Shown: positions 26,957 through 37,084, counted from the stretch's first letter. The stretch is 64,000 nucleotides of DNA from Mixta tenebrionis (GCF_006517625.1 NZ_VHQI01000003.1:310001-374000), one strand, 5' to 3'. Numbers and translations: made by a program. The notes: generated from the letters alone by a model not told the origin.

Positions 26957-28438
26957 TTACAGGTAGCGCTGTTCCAGATGGCGGCGGAAATGCTGCGGAT
27001 TCAGATCTTCGCCGCTTGCCTGCGCGATCAGCTGCGCCGTAGGGAAGCGGCTGCCGTGACGCCAGATGTTCTGTGACAGCCAGTCGAAAATCGGCTGTAG
27101 TTCGCCGGCGGCAATCTGTTTGTCCAGCTGCGGCAGAGCGCGCCTGACCGCCTGGAACAGCTGCGCCGCATACATCGCGCCCAGCGTATAGGTAGGGAAA
27201 TAGCCGAAGGCGCCGTCGGTCCAGTGGATATCCTGCATACAGCCGTCGCGATAGTTACCCTGGGTATCCAGCCCCAGATAGCGCTGCATTTTTTCATCCC
27301 ACAGCGCCGGAATATCCTCTACCTCGATATCGCCGCCGATCAGCGCCCGCTCAATCTCATAACGCAGAATAACGTGCAGCGGATAGCTGACTTCATCGGC
27401 ATCGACGCGAATAAAGCCGCGTTTCACCCGCTGATTCAGGCGCACAAAGTTACCGGGCGTCAGCGCTGGCTGTTCGCCCATCTGCGCGCTGACCAGCGGC
27501 AGGATATGTTGCAGAAACGGCGCGCTGCGCGCCAGCTGCATTTCAAAAAACAGGCTCTGCGATTCATGAATGGCGGTGGAGCGCGCCAGCGCCACCGGCT
27601 GTCCGCGCCAGGTTTTCGGCAGATTTTGCTCGTAGCAGGCGTGCCCGGTTTCATGGATCACGCCCATCATGGCGCTGACGAACTCATTTTCGTTATAGCG
27701 CGTGGTGATGCGTACATCTTCCGGTACGCCGCCGCAGAAGGGATGGGCGCTGACGTCAAGCCGTCCGGCGTTGAAATCAAAGCCGAGCAGTTTCATCAGC
27801 TGCAGGCCAAGCTGGCGCTGCGCCGCGACGGGAAACGGCCCCAGCGGCATATCTACCGGTTCCGCCGCCTGTTTGGCCACCACCCGCTCCAGCAGATCGG
27901 GCAGCCACTGAAGCAGATCGCCGAAGGTGGCGTCCAGCTGTGCGCTGGTCATGCCCGGTTCGTAGAGATCGAGCAGGGCGTCATAGCGTGAGCAGCCGGC
28001 GGCCTGCGCGCGGATTTCCGCTTCTTCGCGGCTGAGACGCACCACCTCCTGCAGATTGGCGGCGAAGCCCTGCCAGTCATTAGCCGGACGCTGCTGGCGC
28101 CAGGCGTGTTCGCAGCGCGAACCGGCAATGGATTTAGCCTCCACCAGCGCGGCGGGCAGCAGCGCCGCCTGCTGCCAGGCGCGCCGCATCTCCAGCAGAT
28201 TGGCCTGTTCCACATCGTTCAGCGCTTCCTGCTGCGCCGCCTCCAGCCAGGCCTCCATACGGCTGTCGGTCAGGATCTGATGCTGCAACACGCTCAGCTC
28301 CGCCAGCGCTTCGCCGCGCGCCTGGCTACCGGCCGGCGGCATCATGGTTTGCATATCCCAGCCGGCGATGGCGGAAAGATGACCAAAGCGCGCCAGGCGC
28401 TGAAAAGTCCGGGTCAGTTGTTGATAGGCTGATGTCAC
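26957..28438 (-). CDS. M32 family metallocarboxypeptidase
   Basis: The 493-residue cytosolic protein belongs to the carboxypeptidase Taq family: zinc motif HETGH at 262-266 (GVIHETGHACYEQNLP), the DVRITTRYNENEF block before it and the later ESQSLFFEMQLARS and RYEIERALI segments. It removes C-terminal residues from peptides with broad specificity, proline excepted. A GTG start at 28438 follows AAGGAG. Only 18 bp separate it from rstB, so it is likely co-transcribed with rstAB. In E. coli the gene after rstB is tus, not a peptidase. Confidence 0.9.
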   Translation of the reverse strand: MTSAYQQLTRTFQRLARFGHLSAIAGWDMQTMMPPAGSQARGEALAELSVLQHQILTDSRMEAWLEAAQQEALNDVEQANLLEMRRAWQQAALLPAALVEAKSIAGSRCEHAWRQQRPANDWQGFAANLQEVVRLSREEAEIRAQAAGCSRYDALLDLYEPGMTSAQLDATFGDLLQWLPDLLERVVAKQAAEPVDMPLGPFPVAAQRQLGLQLMKLLGFDFNAGRLDVSAHPFCGGVPEDVRITTRYNENEFVSAMMGVIHETGHACYEQNLPKTWRGQPVALARSTAIHESQSLFFEMQLARSAPFLQHILPLVSAQMGEQPALTPGNFVRLNQRVKRGFIRVDADEVSYPLHVILRYEIERALIGGDIEVEDIPALWDEKMQRYLGLDTQGNYRDGCMQDIHWTDGAFGYFPTYTLGAMYAAQLFQAVRRALPQLDKQIAAGELQPIFDWLSQNIWRHGSRFPTAQLIAQASGEDLNPQHFRRHLEQRYL

Positions 28439-28456
28439 ACATATCTCCTTGCTGGT

Positions 28457-29764
28457 TTAAAGGCGGGGCGCCGTCGCACTCCGCAAGGGTAAATCAACCG
28501 GCCAGCAAAAGCGAACGCTGGCGCCGCCCAGCGGGCTGCTGTCGATAGCGACAGAGCCGCCCAGCGCCTGCGCTACTGATTGCACAATCGCCAGTCCCAG
28601 GCCGCAGCCGCCGGTAGCGCGATCGCGGCTGGGATCGAGCCGGACAAAGGGTTCCAGCACGCGCTGGCGCTCTGCGGCGGGTATGCCGGGGCCGTCATCC
28701 TCTACCTGTAAACAGGCCAGCCGGTGGTCAAACCACAGGCTTACCCGTAGCCGCCGCTGCGCATAGCGCAGGGCGTTGTTGACCAGATTATCCAGCACCC
28801 GCTCCATCAGCCGGGTATCCGATACGCCGAAATTTTCACGCTGCGGCAGATCGAGCGCGATATCGTAGTGCGGATGCACCGAACGGATATCAATGATGCG
28901 TTCGCTGAGCCAGCCGGCGAGATCGACCGGCTGTAAAAACAGCTCCACCTGAGGGCGATCGAGGCGCGCGTAGGTTAACAGCTCTTCAATCAGCGACTCC
29001 AGCTGGCCGATATCGCGTTTGAGCGCGGCGGACTCCGGCGCGCTGAGGTTATCGCTTATCTCCAGCCGGTAGCGCAGGCGCACCAGCGGCGTGCGCAGCT
29101 CGTGCGCGATATTATCGATCAGCTGTTTCTTGCTGGTGACCAGCGTATTAACGTTATCCGCCATCTGGTTAAAAGCGACGCCGAGGCGCAGCAGGCTGGA
29201 GGCGTTATCGAAGTGAATACGTTCGTCAAGATGCCCCTGGCCGAAGCGCTGGGCCGCCGCTTCCAGCCTGAGCATATCTTTCCAGTAGGGGCGCATCCAG
29301 ATAAATACCGGCAGCGCCAGCGACATGCCGATAAACGCCAGCAGCGCGATATCCAGCAGCCGCATTTCATGCAGATAGAAAAGATAAGGAATGGGGCCGA
29401 CCGCCAGCACATAGCGACTGCGGGGAATATGCTGCAGAAAAGTATATTCATCATCCAGCGCGACAATTTCTCCGGCGCGCAGGCGCCGCATGCTGCCGGC
29501 ATCGAGGCGATATTTACTCATCGGCTCAATATGCAGTTTAAAGGAGAGATTGAGATCGAGATTATTGATGGTTTTGTTCCAGTCGCGCGGCGGGATTTCG
29601 CGCAGCTCGCTGCGCATCAGATAGAGCGAGCTTTTCATCAGATCGTCCATCGACTGGCGCCCGGCGCGCTCGGCGGTAAACTTGTAGACCAGCCCGACCA
29701 GCATGGTCATCACCAGAAAGCAGACGAACAGCAGCAGGTAAAACTGGATAAAAAGCTTTCTCAT
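28457..29764 (-). CDS. rstB: Sensor histidine kinase RstB
   Basis: RstB is the inner-membrane kinase that phosphorylates RstA. The 435-residue protein has membrane helices at about 5-27 and 137-156 enclosing a periplasmic sensor domain, a HAMP region, the phosphorylated His221 in IAHELRTPLVRL and the ATPase boxes NLVNNALRYA, DDGPGIP and GGCGLGLAIV. Its start overlaps the rstA stop by 4 nt. Low pH and Mg2+/PhoPQ inputs are known for the E. coli system. Confidence 0.95.
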   Translation of the reverse strand: MRKLFIQFYLLLFVCFLVMTMLVGLVYKFTAERAGRQSMDDLMKSSLYLMRSELREIPPRDWNKTINNLDLNLSFKLHIEPMSKYRLDAGSMRRLRAGEIVALDDEYTFLQHIPRSRYVLAVGPIPYLFYLHEMRLLDIALLAFIGMSLALPVFIWMRPYWKDMLRLEAAAQRFGQGHLDERIHFDNASSLLRLGVAFNQMADNVNTLVTSKKQLIDNIAHELRTPLVRLRYRLEISDNLSAPESAALKRDIGQLESLIEELLTYARLDRPQVELFLQPVDLAGWLSERIIDIRSVHPHYDIALDLPQRENFGVSDTRLMERVLDNLVNNALRYAQRRLRVSLWFDHRLACLQVEDDGPGIPAAERQRVLEPFVRLDPSRDRATGGCGLGLAIVQSVAQALGGSVAIDSSPLGGASVRFCWPVDLPLRSATAPRL

Positions 29765-30486
29765 TCTGCGAGAGTTTCCCAGGCGTGCGGCGCGAACAGG
29801 TAGCCTTTGTTACGGATGGTTTTAATGCGGTAAGGTTCGGTGGCGCTGTCGTGCAGCTTTTTACGCAGGCGCGAGATCGCCACGTCGATGCTGCGGTCCA
29901 TGCCGTCATAGCTGACGCCGCGCAGCGTTTTCAGCAGCGCGTCGCGGTTGAGGATTTGTCCGGCGTGGATCGCCAGCTCCCACAGCAAATCATAGTCGGC
30001 GGTGGAGAGGGCGATAATCTCACCGCCCAGCATTACCTGGCGATTAAGCGGATCGATGGTCAGCGAGCCGAAGCGCAGCGCCTTCTGGCTGTTAATCGCC
30101 GGGGCGATTTCATCATGCTGCGTCGCGTTCGCCTGGCGCAAATGCAGGCGCAGGCGCGCCAGCAGCACCGCCGGCGGCGTGGTTTTCAGAATGTAGTCGT
30201 TGGCGCCTATTTCCAGCGACAGAATATGATTCATATCGCTGTCCAGCGAGGTGAGCAGCACGATCGGGCCGGGCCAGACGGCGCGCAAATCGCGGCAGAG
30301 CGTCATGCCGTCTTTGCCGGGCAGCATAATATCCAGCAGCACCAAATCGGGCTGTTCGCGGGCGATTACCGCTTCCGCGCGGTCGCCGCGGCTTTCTACG
30401 ATAGTTTCCAGCCCGTGACGGCTGAGCCAGGCGGCAATCAGCTCGCCGACGTCAGGATCGTCTTCAACAAAAACAATTTTATTCAT
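29761..30486 (-). CDS. rstA: Response regulator RstA
   Basis: RstA is an OmpR/PhoB-type activator of acid-response genes including asr. The 241-residue product has a receiver domain with the acidic pocket VEDD and phospho-acceptor Asp52 (LLDIMLPGKDG), and a winged-helix domain (RDALLKTLRGVSYDGMDRSI). I start at 30486 (MNKIVFVEDD) with GGA 5-8 nt upstream; a TTG 24 bp earlier is in frame but has no support. It is first in the leftward series rstA-rstB-M32 peptidase. Confidence 0.96.
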   Translation of the reverse strand: MNKIVFVEDDPDVGELIAAWLSRHGLETIVESRGDRAEAVIAREQPDLVLLDIMLPGKDGMTLCRDLRAVWPGPIVLLTSLDSDMNHILSLEIGANDYILKTTPPAVLLARLRLHLRQANATQHDEIAPAINSQKALRFGSLTIDPLNRQVMLGGEIIALSTADYDLLWELAIHAGQILNRDALLKTLRGVSYDGMDRSIDVAISRLRKKLHDSATEPYRIKTIRNKGYLFAPHAWETLAE

Positions 30487-30611
30487 GATTCCGGGATAAT
30501 CAGGCCGCAACTTCAGGCAGCATAGCCTTTTCTGAGAATAACAACCATCAACGCCTATTAAATGACGTAAGAGGTATAGTACAAGTTGAAGAAACTATGC
30601 CATTATATCTG

Positions 30612-30644
30612 AAGGGTTGTTAACGCAGGTTGTAACCCTTTTTT
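30612..30644 (+). promoter_or_regulatory. Hairpin with T-tract just before an ORF (possible leader terminator)
   Basis: AAGGGTT (30612-30618) and AACCCTT (30634-30640) form a seven-pair stem with a 15-nt loop, followed by a run of six T that ends at 30644. It lies 7 nt before the AGGAGG ribosome-binding site of the ORF at 30666. This is terminator-like in the sense direction of that gene, so it could attenuate it, or end a leader transcript. Confidence 0.5.
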
Positions 30645-30665
30645 CTGGCCAGGAGGAGAGTGAGG

Positions 30666-31079
30666 GTGTCAGATAAACAGCTGGCGTCGGCGGACCTGAA
30701 AGATCGCATCTGCTTCAATTACACGGATTTTCTTGCTGCATCCTGCAAAAAACGCTGGAGCTTCGTCGATGCGATTTATGGCGTCATGCCGATTTTCGGC
30801 ATGGTGACGCGTAATCCGGCGGATTCGCAGCGGCCGCCTTCCGAACGGTTAAAAGAATTAGCGCTGCAAATCATTTCAACCCAGGTTAGCGATGAAATTA
30901 ACATTGCGCGCCTGATTACGCTGGCCGAACAGCAGCATATTGCGCAGTTCGATATTCTGCTTCCTTATCCGCTATCCGGCGAGCAGCTTGACGCGATTCA
31001 CCGTGAATATCGCAAGCCGCTGTCGCTCTCGCAGCATGAAGAGCGGCTGACCATTCAGTTTCCAGCCGCCCCACACTAA
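30666..31079 (+). CDS. Conserved-looking hypothetical protein, 137 residues
   Basis: I do not recognise this family. The product (MSDKQLASADLKDRICFNYT...) has no signal peptide. A mildly hydrophobic stretch near residues 34-48 (FVDAIYGVMPIFGMV) is too weak for a clear membrane helix; the rest is charged helix and a C-terminal alternating strand. The GTG at 30666 lies 9 nt after AGGAGG; a GTG at 30660 is in frame but too close. It is divergent from rstA and ends 1 bp before the ydgI stop. Codon use is like the neighbours, so it appears native. Confidence 0.65.
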   Translation: MSDKQLASADLKDRICFNYTDFLAASCKKRWSFVDAIYGVMPIFGMVTRNPADSQRPPSERLKELALQIISTQVSDEINIARLITLAEQQHIAQFDILLPYPLSGEQLDAIHREYRKPLSLSQHEERLTIQFPAAPH

Positions 31080-31080
31080 T

Positions 31081-32472
31081 TTAGCGCATCAGCAGCCACG
31101 ACGCCGGCAGCGTCCCCAGCAGCAGCAGGGTGATGGCGGCGCGCTCGACGGTGCTTAACGCCTGCAGCGCCCGGCCGCCGCGGCGCGCGAACAGAAACAG
31201 CAGCATGCCCGGCGCGTACAGCACTACCGACAGCAGCAGGTGTAGCGGGCCGGAAGCGTAAAGCAGCCACAGACCATATAAACAGGCGCCGACCGCCACG
31301 CAGGTCATGCGCGCCTGGCCTTTTCCCCACACCAGCTTCAGCAAATAGGCGCCCACCAGCAAGTAGGGCACCAGCACCATTTCAGAGGCGATAGTCAGCA
31401 GCGTGTTGTAGTCGGAGTTAGTCAGCCAGATCAGGATCAGACACGCCTGCACGCTGCCGTTGGTCAGCCACAGCGAGGCGGAAGGCGCGTTATGGCGGTT
31501 CTGCCGGCTCAGACTGCGCGGAAACGCTCCCTGCTGCGCCGCAATCAACGGCACTTCAGCCGCCATAATCGTCCAGCTCAGGTAGGCGCCGCATACCGAA
31601 ACCACCAGTCCCAGCGCAATGACGGCGTTGCCCCAGGAGCCGATTAGCCGGGTCATCAGTCCCGCCATTGACGGATTGCGCATCTCCGCCAGCTCGGCGC
31701 GCGGCACGATGCCCAGCGACAGCAGGGTAACCAGCAGATAGACGCAGAGCGCCGCCAGTACCGCCAGCAGCGTCGCTTTGCCGACATCGCGCTTGTTGCG
31801 CGCGCGCGCGGAAACCACCACCGCGCCTTCAACGCCGATAAACACCCACAGGGTAATCAGCATCGTCTGTTTCACCTGGCTCCAGACCGGTTGTCCCAGC
31901 TCAACGCCGGTGAAATCAAAGCGAAAGCGATCGAGGTTAAAGGCAATTATCGCCAGCACGATAAACAGCCCAAGCGGCACCAGTTTGCCGAGCGTGGCGA
32001 GCAGGTTGATGCTGGCGGCAGTCTGTACGCCGCGCAGAACCAGCCAGTGCACCAGCCACAGCAGCAGGGAGGCGCCGAGCATCGCCTGCCAGGTATTGCC
32101 GTCGCCGAAAACGACATGTCCCGGCGAATCGGTGAAGAAGCTCAGCGCGGAAAAGACGATCACCAGATAGGAGACGTTAGCGATAACCGCGCATAGCCAG
32201 TATCCCCAGGCGGAGCTAAAGCCCACCAGGTCGCCAAAGCCGTCGCGCGCATAGGTAAAGATGCCGCCGTCCAGTTCCGGTTTCAGACGCGTCAGCAGCA
32301 GCATCGCCAGCGAGAGAAAAAGAATGCCCGCGCCGGTGATGGCCCAACCGATTAACAGCGCCGCCGGACTGGCGACGGCCGCCATATTTTGCGGCAGGCT
32401 AAACACCCCTGCGCCCAGCATTGAGCTGAGTACCAGCGCGGTCAGCGCGCTAAGGCCTAATTTCTTGTCCAA
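31081..32472 (-). CDS. ydgI: Basic amino-acid/ornithine antiporter YdgI
   Basis: YdgI belongs to the APC superfamily, APA family (ArcD-like arginine:ornithine exchangers). The 463-residue protein has about 12 hydrophobic helices; the first shows the family hallmark SSMLGAGVFSLPQNMA. It probably exchanges a basic amino acid for its decarboxylated or deaminated product, a common acid-resistance device; the substrate is inferred. It precedes ydgH on the same strand in E. coli and here. Confidence 0.9.
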   Translation of the reverse strand: MDKKLGLSALTALVLSSMLGAGVFSLPQNMAAVASPAALLIGWAITGAGILFLSLAMLLLTRLKPELDGGIFTYARDGFGDLVGFSSAWGYWLCAVIANVSYLVIVFSALSFFTDSPGHVVFGDGNTWQAMLGASLLLWLVHWLVLRGVQTAASINLLATLGKLVPLGLFIVLAIIAFNLDRFRFDFTGVELGQPVWSQVKQTMLITLWVFIGVEGAVVVSARARNKRDVGKATLLAVLAALCVYLLVTLLSLGIVPRAELAEMRNPSMAGLMTRLIGSWGNAVIALGLVVSVCGAYLSWTIMAAEVPLIAAQQGAFPRSLSRQNRHNAPSASLWLTNGSVQACLILIWLTNSDYNTLLTIASEMVLVPYLLVGAYLLKLVWGKGQARMTCVAVGACLYGLWLLYASGPLHLLLSVVLYAPGMLLFLFARRGGRALQALSTVERAAITLLLLGTLPASWLLMR

Positions 32473-32650
32473 AAAACCGTCCTGAAACAGAATAAATAAC
32501 CAGGGAACCGCGTTGCGGTTGTCTTTTCATCAGGCAGAAAGAGAAGGAGACCTTCATTTGCACTGAAATGAGGCGGCGATTTTACGGAGTGCAGGGCTGT
32601 CGTGCAATGCGTGTCTATGCAAAAAACGCTACAGAATATTCAGATTATGA

Positions 32651-32674
32651 CGGAGCGGCGTCGCAGCCGCTCCG
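32651..32674 (-). terminator. Hairpin after ydgH
   Basis: CGGAGCGGC (32651-32659) and GCCGCTCCG (32666-32674) form a perfect nine-pair stem 9 bp past the ydgH stop. No T-tract follows on the minus strand. Confidence 0.5.
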
Positions 32675-32682
32675 GGAGGCGA

Positions 32683-33636
32683 TTATTTGAACAGATCGGC
32701 GGTGACGGTGAGGTTGCCGCCGCTCTGGTTCTGCCACTGGCGGGTGACGTGATAATACTTCGCGCCTTTAGCGGCCGCGCGTTTGGCTACCGCTTCAGAG
32801 ATTTCCGTAGGCGTACCAAAATGGCCGGTAAAGGTTACGGTATCAAACGGCTGCATCTGCGCTGCGGTAATGGCGTTTACTTCCTGAATCTTGACGCCGT
32901 TCGGCAGGTTCACGGTATAGCGATCGACGGAGCTGGTTTGGGTTTCGAAGAAGCGGCCCACCTTACTGTCTGGCGCTTCGGATGAAGCGACGCCCGGCAG
33001 TTCAACCTGTTTCGCCGCGGCGCCGCCAGCGGCCAGCGCTGCTTTACCCGCTTCGGAATCGCGCGGAATCAGGTTCGGGCTTTGCACCTTGCGTTTGGGC
33101 GCATCGGCTTTATAAACGTAGGCGGTAACGTACTGATTGCCGCCGCTGTTGGCGTCAATCTGGCGAACGATAAAGAAGGAAGCCGCGCCTTTCTGTTTAG
33201 CTGCCTTGCCGATCGCTTCATTGACGTCCGGCTGGCTGCGGTAGAAGCCGCTAATGGAAACCGTGTCATAGGGTTCCAGCGTAAAGGCTTCCTCTTTCGG
33301 CAGCTCTTTTACGCCGCTGAAGTAGCGATAGCTGCGGCTGTTATCGGCGGCAGGCGCGTCGGCGCGGTAGAGATCGGCGGTAACGCGCCAGTTGCCGCTG
33401 TTGCCGGTGGCGTCGTTGATGCCCTGAATATAAAAAGCCGCGGCGCCCAGAGCGTCGGCACGTTTAGAGACTGCGGCGCTGGCGTCGCCTATAGAGTTAA
33501 AACGACCGCTAATATTAATACGTTCGAATGGTTTTAACGCGGCCGCTTTTTCTGGTGAAAGCTCCTGCGCCGCCTGGGCGCCGAGCGTCATGGATGACAG
33601 CAGGGCGGTCACCAGAAGAGTGTTCTTCAGCTTCAT
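32683..33636 (-). CDS. ydgH: YdgH, triple DUF1471 periplasmic protein
   Basis: The 317-residue precursor has a signal peptide (1-23, ending AQA) and three DUF1471 (YhcN/BhsA-like) domains, each with an FxRINISG/YDTVSISG/FDTVTFTG start and a K-G-A-x-x-Y/F strand ending (AAFYIQGIND, ASFFIVRQID, KYYHVTRQWQ). The start at 33636 gives a clean signal peptide; upstream codons are not signal-like. DUF1471 proteins are linked to envelope stress and biofilm; the specific role of YdgH is uncertain. Confidence 0.93.
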   Translation of the reverse strand: MKLKNTLLVTALLSSMTLGAQAAQELSPEKAAALKPFERINISGRFNSIGDASAAVSKRADALGAAAFYIQGINDATGNSGNWRVTADLYRADAPAADNSRSYRYFSGVKELPKEEAFTLEPYDTVSISGFYRSQPDVNEAIGKAAKQKGAASFFIVRQIDANSGGNQYVTAYVYKADAPKRKVQSPNLIPRDSEAGKAALAAGGAAAKQVELPGVASSEAPDSKVGRFFETQTSSVDRYTVNLPNGVKIQEVNAITAAQMQPFDTVTFTGHFGTPTEISEAVAKRAAAKGAKYYHVTRQWQNQSGGNLTVTADLFK

Positions 33637-34146
33637 AAAAATAATCCTTCGCCTTACGCAGAAATTGAGTACGAAAACGTGCTGGACTCTTGATGTGTAA
33701 CAGATTAGCAGTTGATTATTGCATGTTATAACGGCCGCTGTCTCAGGCAATTTATGCGATACGGACGCCGGCTTTTCTCCGGCGGCGCGCCTGTCGCCAG
33801 CAGAAATTTATCGCCTGTTTTAACTTATTTGTCGCACCAGCCGGACAGGAAAGGCAGTTATCAGGCTAACTTATTGTTAATGTAAAGTAAATTTAAGGTT
33901 GCATTGTGTTTTGCGCAGGGCAAAAACAGCATAAAGCCGCTGCGTAAAGCCTCTTCTGTTGGAGAAAATAAAGGATTAGCCCTTCAGTAATACATTTTTG
34001 TGCGAAAAGCGCCAACGTGATCGTTGTGGCTAGATCGCAAGTCATATATTCAGTAGGTTATAACACTTTGATACAAAATCTGAGGCGAACAGCGGAGCGT
34101 TTATCCCGCCGTTCAGGGTCAACACTAACCGATAAAAGGGAAGACT
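33637..34146. other. 510-bp divergent intergenic region between ydgH and pntA
   Basis: It must hold the promoters of ydgH and pntAB. It contains a GCCGG-CTTTTCT-CCGGC hairpin near 33767 and AT-rich runs. No ORF with a ribosome-binding site and no recognisable small RNA was seen. AAAAGGGAAG precedes pntA. Confidence 0.5.
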
Positions 34147-35676
34147 ATGTTAATTGGAGTGCCCAAAGAGCGGTTGCCTAATGAAGCCCGCGTTGCCGCC
34201 ACGCCTAAAACGGTAGAGCAGCTATTAAAGCTGGGCTTTAGCGTGGCGATTGAGCAACAGGCAGGCACCGCGGCCAGTTTTGAAGACAGCGCCTATCAGC
34301 AGGCGGGCGCCACGCTGGTGGATCGCCAGCAGGCGTGGCAGGCGGATATCGTGCTCAAGGTCAATGCGCCGGATGATGAGGAAATCGCGCTGTTGCGTGA
34401 AGGCAGCACGCTGATCAGTTTTATCTGGCCTGCGCAGAATCCGGAACTGATGGAAAAGCTGGCCGCGCGCAAGATTAACGTTATGGCGATGGATGCGGTG
34501 CCGCGTATTTCCCGCGCGCAGTCACTTGATGCGCTCAGTTCGATGGCCAACATTGCCGGCTACCGAGCGGTAGTGGAGGCGGCCCATGAATTTGGCCGCT
34601 TCTTTACCGGCCAGATTACCGCGGCGGGCAAGGTGCCGCCGGCGAAGGTGATGGTTATCGGCGCGGGCGTGGCTGGCCTGGCCGCTATCGGCGCGGCGCG
34701 CAGCCTCGGCGCTATCGTTCGCGCTTTTGATACCCGCCCGGAAGTAAAGGAGCAGGTGCAAAGCATGGGCGCGGAGTTCCTGGAGCTGGATTTTCAGGAA
34801 GAAGCGGGCAGCGGCGACGGCTATGCCAAAGTGATGTCGCCGGCGTTTATCGCCGCAGAGATGGCGCTGTTCGCCGCTCAGGCGAAAGAGGTGGATATTA
34901 TTATCACCACCGCGCTGATTCCGGGCAAACCGGCGCCGCGCCTGATCACCGCTGAGATGGTGGCCGCCATGAAGCCCGGCAGCGTGGTGGTGGATCTGGC
35001 GGCGCAAACCGGCGGTAACTGCGAGCTTAGCGTGGCCGATCGCATTATCACCAGCGAGAACGGGGTCAAAATTATCGGCTATACCGATCTGCCCAGCCGC
35101 CTGCCGACCCAGTCCTCTCAGCTTTACAGCACCAACCTGGTGAACCTGCTGAAGCTGCTGTGTAAAGAGAAAAACGGCGAAATCGACATCGATTTCGAAG
35201 ACGTGGTTATCCGCGGCGTAACTACGGTGCGCGCCGGAGAGATCACCTGGCCCGCGCCGCCGATTCAGGTTTCCGCGGCGCCGAAAGCCGCACAGCCGGA
35301 AACGGTTTCTCCGGCGGCGGAGGCGAAACCCGCCGCGCCGTGGCGTAAATATCTGCTGCTGGCGCTGGCGATTGTTCTGTTTGCCTGTCTGGCTAACGTG
35401 GCGCCCGCCGCTTTCCTCTCGCACTTTACCGTTTTCGCGCTCTCCTGCGTGGTGGGGTATTACGTGGTGTGGAACGTCAGCCATGCGTTGCATACGCCGC
35501 TGATGTCGGTAACTAACGCCATCTCCGGTATTATCGTCGTGGGCGCGTTGTTGCAGATTGGGCATGGCGGCTGGGTAACTTTCTTTGCCTTTATCGCCGT
35601 GCTGATTGCCAGTATCAACATCTTCGGCGGTTTTACCGTCACCCAGCGGATGTTGAAAATGTTTCGTAAAAACTAA
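34147..35676 (+). CDS. pntA: Transhydrogenase alpha subunit
   Basis: PntA is the NAD(H)-binding alpha subunit of proton-translocating transhydrogenase, which uses the proton gradient to make NADPH. The 509-residue protein has the alanine-dehydrogenase-like domain I ([20 protein letters not shown]), the dinucleotide motif [20 protein letters not shown], an Ala/Pro linker (about 380-400) and four C-terminal membrane helices. It is 11 bp from pntB, with which it forms one operon. Confidence 0.97.
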   Translation: MLIGVPKERLPNEARVAATPKTVEQLLKLGFSVAIEQQAGTAASFEDSAYQQAGATLVDRQQAWQADIVLKVNAPDDEEIALLREGSTLISFIWPAQNPELMEKLAARKINVMAMDAVPRISRAQSLDALSSMANIAGYRAVVEAAHEFGRFFTGQITAAGKVPPAKVMVIGAGVAGLAAIGAARSLGAIVRAFDTRPEVKEQVQSMGAEFLELDFQEEAGSGDGYAKVMSPAFIAAEMALFAAQAKEVDIIITTALIPGKPAPRLITAEMVAAMKPGSVVVDLAAQTGGNCELSVADRIITSENGVKIIGYTDLPSRLPTQSSQLYSTNLVNLLKLLCKEKNGEIDIDFEDVVIRGVTTVRAGEITWPAPPIQVSAAPKAAQPETVSPAAEAKPAAPWRKYLLLALAIVLFACLANVAPAAFLSHFTVFALSCVVGYYVVWNVSHALHTPLMSVTNAISGIIVVGALLQIGHGGWVTFFAFIAVLIASINIFGGFTVTQRMLKMFRKN

Positions 35677-35687
35677 GGAGTAACAAT

Positions 35688-37076
35688 ATGTCTGGCGGAT
35701 TAGTGACTGCGGCCTATATTGTTGCGGCCATACTTTTTATCTTCAGCCTGGCGGGGCTTTCAAAGCATGAAACCTCGAAGCAGGGTAATATTTTCGGCAT
35801 GGCGGGCATGGCGATTGCGCTGCTGGCGACTATCTTCGGCCCTGATTCCGGCAGCATCGGCTGGATCCTGCTGGCGATGGTTATCGGCGGCGCGATCGGC
35901 ATCCATCTGGCAAGAAAAGTTGAGATGACCGAGATGCCGGAGCTGGTGGCGATCCTGCACAGCTTCGTTGGTCTGGCTGCGGTGCTGGTTGGCATCAACA
36001 GCTATATCGATCACGGGCCGGGGCTGGAAGCGGTGATGGAGAATATCCACCTCACCGAAATCTTCCTCGGCATCTTTATCGGTGCGGTGACCTTTACCGG
36101 TTCGGTGGTGGCGTTCGGCAAGCTGCGCGGCAAAATCTCTTCGCGTCCGCTGATGCTGCCGCATCGTCACAAGCTCAACCTGCTGGCGCTGGTGCTCTCT
36201 TTCCTGCTGCTGGTGATGTTTGTGCGCACTGAGAGCGTCGGGCTGCAGGTCTTTGCGCTGCTGATTATGCTGGTGATTGCGCTGGCCTTCGGCTGGCACC
36301 TGGTGGCTTCGATCGGCGGGGCGGATATGCCGGTAGTGGTTTCGATGCTGAACTCCTACTCCGGCTGGGCGGCGGCGGCGGCGGGCTTTATGCTAAGCAA
36401 CGACCTGCTGATCGTTACCGGCGCGCTGGTCGGCTCTTCCGGCGCCATCCTTTCCTACATTATGTGTAAAGCGATGAACCGCTCCTTTATCAGCGTTATC
36501 GCCGGCGGCTTCGGCAGCGACGGCACTGCGACCGGCGATGAAGGGGAGAGCGGCGAGTATCGTGAAATCAGCGCGCAGGATACCGCCGAGCTGTTGAAAG
36601 GCTCCTCCTCGGTCATTATTACTCCCGGCTACGGCATGGCGGTAGCGCAGGCGCAGTATCCGGTAGCTGAGCTGACGGAAAAACTGCGCGCGCGCGGCGT
36701 TAAAGTGCGTTTCGGCATCCATCCGGTGGCGGGACGTCTGCCTGGGCATATGAACGTGCTGCTGGCGGAGGCGAAAGTCCCCTATGACGTAGTGCTGGAG
36801 ATGGATGAAATTAACGATGACTTCGCCGATACCGATACGGTGCTGGTGATTGGCGCCAACGATACCGTTAACCCCGCCGCGCAGGAAGATCCGCGCAGTC
36901 CGATTGCCGGCATGCCGGTGCTGGAGGTATGGAAGGCGCAAAACGTGGTGGTATTTAAACGCTCAATGAATACCGGCTATGCCGGGGTGCAGAATCCGCT
37001 GTTCTTTAAAGAGAATACGCAGATGCTGTTTGGCGATGCTAAAGAGAGCGTCGATGCTATTCTGAAAGCGCTTTAA
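35688..37076 (+). CDS. pntB: Transhydrogenase beta subunit
   Basis: PntB carries most of the proton channel and the NADP(H)-binding domain III. The 462-residue protein has about nine membrane helices and the C-terminal NADP fold with [30 protein letters not shown] and [20 protein letters not shown] precedes the ATG. A strong terminator follows. Confidence 0.97.
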   Translation: MSGGLVTAAYIVAAILFIFSLAGLSKHETSKQGNIFGMAGMAIALLATIFGPDSGSIGWILLAMVIGGAIGIHLARKVEMTEMPELVAILHSFVGLAAVLVGINSYIDHGPGLEAVMENIHLTEIFLGIFIGAVTFTGSVVAFGKLRGKISSRPLMLPHRHKLNLLALVLSFLLLVMFVRTESVGLQVFALLIMLVIALAFGWHLVASIGGADMPVVVSMLNSYSGWAAAAAGFMLSNDLLIVTGALVGSSGAILSYIMCKAMNRSFISVIAGGFGSDGTATGDEGESGEYREISAQDTAELLKGSSSVIITPGYGMAVAQAQYPVAELTEKLRARGVKVRFGIHPVAGRLPGHMNVLLAEAKVPYDVVLEMDEINDDFADTDTVLVIGANDTVNPAAQEDPRSPIAGMPVLEVWKAQNVVVFKRSMNTGYAGVQNPLFFKENTQMLFGDAKESVDAILKAL

Positions 37077-37084
37077 ACCTGTTA

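Noticed and set aside
30615-30632. PhoP-box-like direct repeat TTGTTA-N5-GGTTGT between rstA and the next gene
   Set aside because: Only about 8 of 12 positions agree with the PhoP box, and the same bases form the hairpin loop.
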